From Nocardia amamiensis (GTDB lineage Bacteria; Actinomycetota; Actinomycetes; Mycobacteriales; Mycobacteriaceae): 64,000 nucleotides of DNA. Below are positions 61,062 through 64,000 of this stretch, one piece after another. The position numbers and the translations under genes are program-made. Within the stretch, counting starts at the first letter, position 1, and every line of letters starts with the position of its first letter. The DNA lies in assembly GCF_015477605.1 (NCBI RefSeq), contig NZ_JADLQX010000001.1, positions 372,001 through 436,000 of the forward strand. Direction: 5' to 3'. A model generated the notes under the pieces. That model made no database searches. It was not told where the DNA came from and worked only from the letters and a program-made list of their open reading frames with translations.

Positions 61062-62897
61062 TCAGAACGCCGCTTCGTCCAGCTCCATGATGTCGTTGTC
61101 CAGGGTGGACAGCACGGCGCGGGTGGCGGTCAGCTCCGGCAGGACGTTGCGCGCGAAGAACTGCGCGACAGCGATCTTGCCGTGGTAGAACGCCTGGTCG
61201 GCGCCGGTCGCGCCGTTGTCGAGCGCGGCGATGGCGATCTCGGCCTGACGCAGCAGCTGCCAGCCGATGAGCAGGTCACCCACCGAGAGCAGGAAGCGCA
61301 CCGAACCGAGGCCGACCTTGTACAGCTCGCTCGGCTGCTCCTGGGCGCCCATCAGGTGGCCGGTGAGCGTGGCGGCCATGGCCTGGACGTCCTCCAGCGC
61401 GGTGGCCAGCAGCTTGCGCTCGCCCTTGAGGCGGCCGTTGCCCGCCTCGGACTCGATGAACTTCTGCACCTGGCCGGCCACGTGGGCCAGCGCGACGCCG
61501 CGGTCGCGGGCGATCTTGCGGAAGAAGAAGTCCTGCGCCTGGATCGCGGTGGTGCCCTCGTACAGCGAGTCGATCTTCGCGTCCCGGATGTACTGCTCGA
61601 TCGGATAGTCCTGCAGGAAGCCGGAACCACCCAGGGTCTGCAGCGACTCGGTCAGGTACTGGTAGGCCCGCTCGGAACCGACGCCCTTGACGATCGGCAG
61701 CAGCAGGTCGTTGACGCGGGCGGCCAGGTCGGCGTCCGCACCGGAAACATGCTGCGCCACATCGGCGTTCTGGTGCGCCGCGGTGTACAGGTACACCGCG
61801 CGCAGGCCCTCGGCGTACGCCTTCTGCATGGCCAGCGAGCGCCGCACGTCCGGATGGCGGGTGATGGCCACGCGAGGCGCGGCCTTGTCGGTCATCTGGG
61901 TCAGGTCGGCGCCCTGCACACGCTCCTTGGCGTAGTCGCGCGCGTTCAGGTAGCCGGTCGACAGGGTCGCGATGGCCTTGGTGCCCACCATCATGCGGGC
62001 GTGCTCGATGACATCGAACATCTGCGCGATGCCGTTGTGCACCTCGCCGACCAGCCAGCCCTTGGCGGGGATGCCGTGGCCGCCGAAGGTGACCTCACAG
62101 GTGGCCGAGACCTTCAGGCCCATCTTGTGCTCGACGTTGGTGACGAAGACGCCGTTGCGCTCACCGAGCTCGCCGGTCTGGTGGTCGAAGTGGAACTTCG
62201 GCACGAAGAACAGCGACAGGCCCTTGGTGCCCGGTCCCGCGCCCTCGGGGCGAGCCAGCACCAGGTGCATGATGTTCGGGAACAGGTCGTCGGCGTCGGC
62301 GGAGGTGATGAAGCGCTTCACGCCCTCGATGTGCCAGGAGCCGTCCTCCTGCTGGACCGCCTTGGTGCGGCCTGCGCCCACGTCGGAACCGGCGTCGGGC
62401 TCGGTGAGCACCATGGTGGCGCCCCAGCCCTGCTCGGCGGCGATGGTCGCCCAGCCCTTCTGCTCTTCGGTGGCGTTGTTGTAGAAGATGTTCGCGAAGC
62501 CAGGACCCGCGGCGTACATGAAGGCGGCCGGCTGCGAGCCCAGCAGCAGTTCCGCGATGGCCCAGTAGGCCGCGCGCGGGATCGGCAGGCCGCCGAGCTC
62601 CTCGGCGACGCCCAGCTTGTCCCAGCCGCCGTCCTGCAGCGTCCGGTAGCTCTTCTTGAAGGATTCGGGCAGCGTGACCGTGTGGGTCGCGGGGTCGAAG
62701 ACCGGCGGGTTGCGGTCGGCGTCGGCGAAGGACTCACCGAGCGGGCCCTCGGCAAGGCGGCGTACTTCGTTGAGCATCTCCTTGACGGTGTCCGCATCGA
62801 GGTCGCCGTAGGCGCCGCTGTCCAGGATGGAACCAAGGCCCAGAACCTCGAAGAGGTTGAACTCCAGGTCGCGGACGTTGCTCTTGTAGTGACCCAT
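61062..62897 (-). CDS. fadE5: Acyl-CoA dehydrogenase FadE5
   Basis: A 611-residue FAD-dependent acyl-CoA dehydrogenase introducing the trans-2 double bond in beta-oxidation. '[20 protein letters not shown]' and '[16 protein letters not shown]' form the flavin and substrate region, and catalytic Glu447 lies in '[16 protein letters not shown]', the position I recall for mycobacterial FadE5. The extended N- and C-termini are typical of this large subclass. ATG 62897 follows GGAGAGTGAG. It is normally next to fadA2; here 34 kb separate them. Confidence 0.95.
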   Translation of the reverse strand: MGHYKSNVRDLEFNLFEVLGLGSILDSGAYGDLDADTVKEMLNEVRRLAEGPLGESFADADRNPPVFDPATHTVTLPESFKKSYRTLQDGGWDKLGVAEELGGLPIPRAAYWAIAELLLGSQPAAFMYAAGPGFANIFYNNATEEQKGWATIAAEQGWGATMVLTEPDAGSDVGAGRTKAVQQEDGSWHIEGVKRFITSADADDLFPNIMHLVLARPEGAGPGTKGLSLFFVPKFHFDHQTGELGERNGVFVTNVEHKMGLKVSATCEVTFGGHGIPAKGWLVGEVHNGIAQMFDVIEHARMMVGTKAIATLSTGYLNARDYAKERVQGADLTQMTDKAAPRVAITRHPDVRRSLAMQKAYAEGLRAVYLYTAAHQNADVAQHVSGADADLAARVNDLLLPIVKGVGSERAYQYLTESLQTLGGSGFLQDYPIEQYIRDAKIDSLYEGTTAIQAQDFFFRKIARDRGVALAHVAGQVQKFIESEAGNGRLKGERKLLATALEDVQAMAATLTGHLMGAQEQPSELYKVGLGSVRFLLSVGDLLIGWQLLRQAEIAIAALDNGATGADQAFYHGKIAVAQFFARNVLPELTATRAVLSTLDNDIMELDEAAF

Positions 62898-63019
62898 TGT
62901 CAGTACTCACTCTCCGTTGAGTTGGTGCGGTCGGTTGGTGCCGTTCCCGCCCGTTGTTCGCTCCACCGGGTAGTCGTGCCGGTTTTCCGCATGCTACTCG
63001 CGGGTAACTTATGCGCCAT

Positions 63020-63035
63020 ATTACCGGTCGGTAAT
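63020..63035. promoter_or_regulatory. Palindromic operator candidate upstream of fadE5
   Basis: ATTACCGGTCGGTAAT is a perfect palindrome of 7-bp arms around GT, in the divergent region between fadE5 and the hydrolase gene, 122 bases before the fadE5 ATG. The form fits a TetR-type operator. It does not resemble the fabG4/fadA2 operator. The regulator is unknown. Confidence 0.5.
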
Positions 63036-63159
63036 GAGGACGCAAAGAGCTGAGCAGGCAGTGTGATGCGTTTTACAGCGTTTGATGGGCGCGTCGTCGG
63101 CGCGCCGTGCGACGGAAGCCGCCAGGCGCAGCGAACGCGCAGCGTCCCCGGGTGCGAAA

Positions 63160-63759
63160 ATGAGCGCGATGCGCATCGAGACGAGTGCCGGACCGGCCGA
63201 GGTCGAGCTCGAGCAGCCCCGCAGGCCCGCGTTCCTGCTGCTGCTCACGCATGGTGCGGGCGGCGGGGTGGACACGAAGGACCTCCTCGCGGTGCGTGAT
63301 TCGGCGCTGCGTCTGGGTGGCGCCGTGGCGCGGGTGGTGCAGCCCTATCGGGTCGCCGGGCGCCGGGCGCCCGGCTCGGCGGTCAAGCAGGACGAGGCGT
63401 GGCTGGAGATTGTCGCTCGGCTACGCGGCCGCAAGCGCATTCCGCTGATCCAGGGCGGGCGCAGCAATGGGGCGCGGGTAGCCTGCCGAACCGCCGTCGC
63501 GGCCCGGGCTCGCGGCATTCTCGCGCTCTCGTTTCCGCTGCATCCGCCGGGCAAGCCGGAGAACTCTCGCCGGGATGAGCTGCTCGCCCCCGGCGACATC
63601 GAGGTGGTGGTCGTCAATGGAGCCAATGACCCGTTCGGCATTCCCGACCCCGCCGATGCCGCCGAAGTGCGGATCATTCCCGGACAGCCGCACTCGTTCC
63701 GCGCCGGATTCGATCTGATCGCGGAGACCGTCACCCCGTGGTTGGAGCGCTGGTCCTGA
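63160..63759 (+). CDS. Alpha/beta hydrolase family protein (KANL3/Tex30-type)
   Basis: A 199-residue alpha/beta hydrolase: oxyanion motif 'LLLTHGAGGGVDT', nucleophile Ser in 'IQGGRSNGARVACR' (G-x-S-x-G), Asp in 'VVNGANDPFGIPD' and His in 'PGQPHSFRAGFD'. Enzymes of this group are often called dienelactone-hydrolase-like; substrate unknown. ATG 63160 chosen; 63169 is an alternative. Divergent from fadE5. Confidence 0.8.
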   Translation: MSAMRIETSAGPAEVELEQPRRPAFLLLLTHGAGGGVDTKDLLAVRDSALRLGGAVARVVQPYRVAGRRAPGSAVKQDEAWLEIVARLRGRKRIPLIQGGRSNGARVACRTAVAARARGILALSFPLHPPGKPENSRRDELLAPGDIEVVVVNGANDPFGIPDPADAAEVRIIPGQPHSFRAGFDLIAETVTPWLERWS

Positions 63760-63873
63760 ACCCCGGGCTCTCGGCGCTGTGGGTGAGCGCGCTCGTCAAC
63801 CGTGTGCCCAGCCCCTGATCACGCGGTCCGGGTGCTCGTCAGGCAGGTTCGGTGGGCGTCTTGCTCGCGTGTC

Positions 63874-63999
63874 TCACTCGGCCGACGCATACTCGGCCGG
63901 GCGAGTGGCGATGACCAGGGCGTCGATGGCATCACGGGTTTCGGTGGGCCGGTACACGCGGTCGGCGATGCGCACGCGAATGCCGTGGGCGGCGATCAC
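63874..63999 (-). CDS. 3' end of an unidentified gene
   Basis: The last 41 codons of a minus-strand gene that enters from the right edge: 'IAAHGIRVRIADRVYRPTET', then 'RDAIDALVIATRPAEYASAE' and TGA at 63874-63876. Codon pattern is GC-rich in third positions, as for real genes here. Too short to identify. Confidence 0.5.
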   Translation of the reverse strand: MIAAHGIRVRIADRVYRPTETRDAIDALVIATRPAEYASAE

Positions 64000-64000
64000 C

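Noticed and set aside
61035..63053. 672-codon plus-strand frame opposite fadE5
   Set aside because: Shadow of fadE5, whose catalytic Glu and FAD motifs are clear on the minus strand. No start context or domain.
1..64000. CRISPR arrays, rRNA and tRNA genes
   Set aside because: I saw no regularly spaced direct repeats with unique spacers, no rRNA signature and no convincing cloverleaf. The only tandem repeat (18703-18870) has no spacers. This was by eye; a tRNAscan or CRISPR finder could still find something.

Overview
The window looks like chromosomal DNA of a mycolic-acid actinomycete, most likely Nocardia or a close relative. It has high GC, frequent GTG starts, and a gene order that follows, from memory, the Mycobacterium tuberculosis Rv0223c-Rv0244c neighbourhood: aldehyde dehydrogenase, methyltransferase, GT4 glycosyltransferase, two membrane proteins, acyltransferase, arabinofuranosyltransferase AftD with its DUF2613 partner, LpqI, a TetR regulator, HtdX, FabG4, FadA2 and FadE5. 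This is an envelope and fatty-acid locus of the mycolata.

Layout. 1-5056: end of an AraC/GlxA regulator, a probably KstR-controlled aldehyde dehydrogenase, a methyltransferase and a glycosyltransferase. 5130-11997: a polytopic membrane protein, a decayed inverted copy of its 3' end, a flippase-like protein, a truncated VOC gene, a DUF3068 protein, an acyltransferase and a DinB-like protein. 12221-18559: aftD, a DUF2613 peptide, isochorismate synthase and a universal stress protein. 18703-18870: an 80-bp tandem repeat. 19230-26430: lpqI, tetR, a DUF5685 protein with an extreme Cys-rich tail, htdX-fabG4, and divergent fadA2. The TetR and fabG4/fadA2 promoters share an operator. 26516-29790: a 6-phosphogluconate dehydrogenase and a VanW-type wall protein.

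30431-56894 is an accessory island that splits fadA2 from fadE5. It encodes a complete siphovirus-type tail: tail terminator, major tail protein, frameshifted chaperone pair, tape-measure protein, distal tail protein, Gp37-like hub, three collagen-like tip proteins, a tail fibre and small accessory proteins. It also has a lysis set (LysB, amidase, two holin-like proteins) and a switch-like control region with divergent HTH genes and operator repeats. I find no integrase, terminase, portal, protease or capsid gene. Two large polymorphic-toxin-like proteins flank the tail operon: one ends in an EndoU-type RNase, the other in a PD-(D/E)xK-like nuclease, and each is followed by a candidate immunity gene. 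Their N-termini (one read through frameshifts) carry a short G-M-x-P-x-S-A-A motif that also ends the tape-measure protein. I read the island as an F-type (flexible, headless) tailocin armed with nuclease cargo, which I do not know to be described. Headlessness and the motif are seen in the sequence; cargo loading and killing are inference.

56391-58912 is a right-hand junction with decayed genes, an IS5-like transposase fragment and an XRE/TPR regulator. From 58958 the conserved chromosome resumes: a secreted DUF4185 protein (GH183 D-arabinanase family), an XRE/MmyB regulator, fadE5, an alpha/beta hydrolase, and the 3' end of one more gene.
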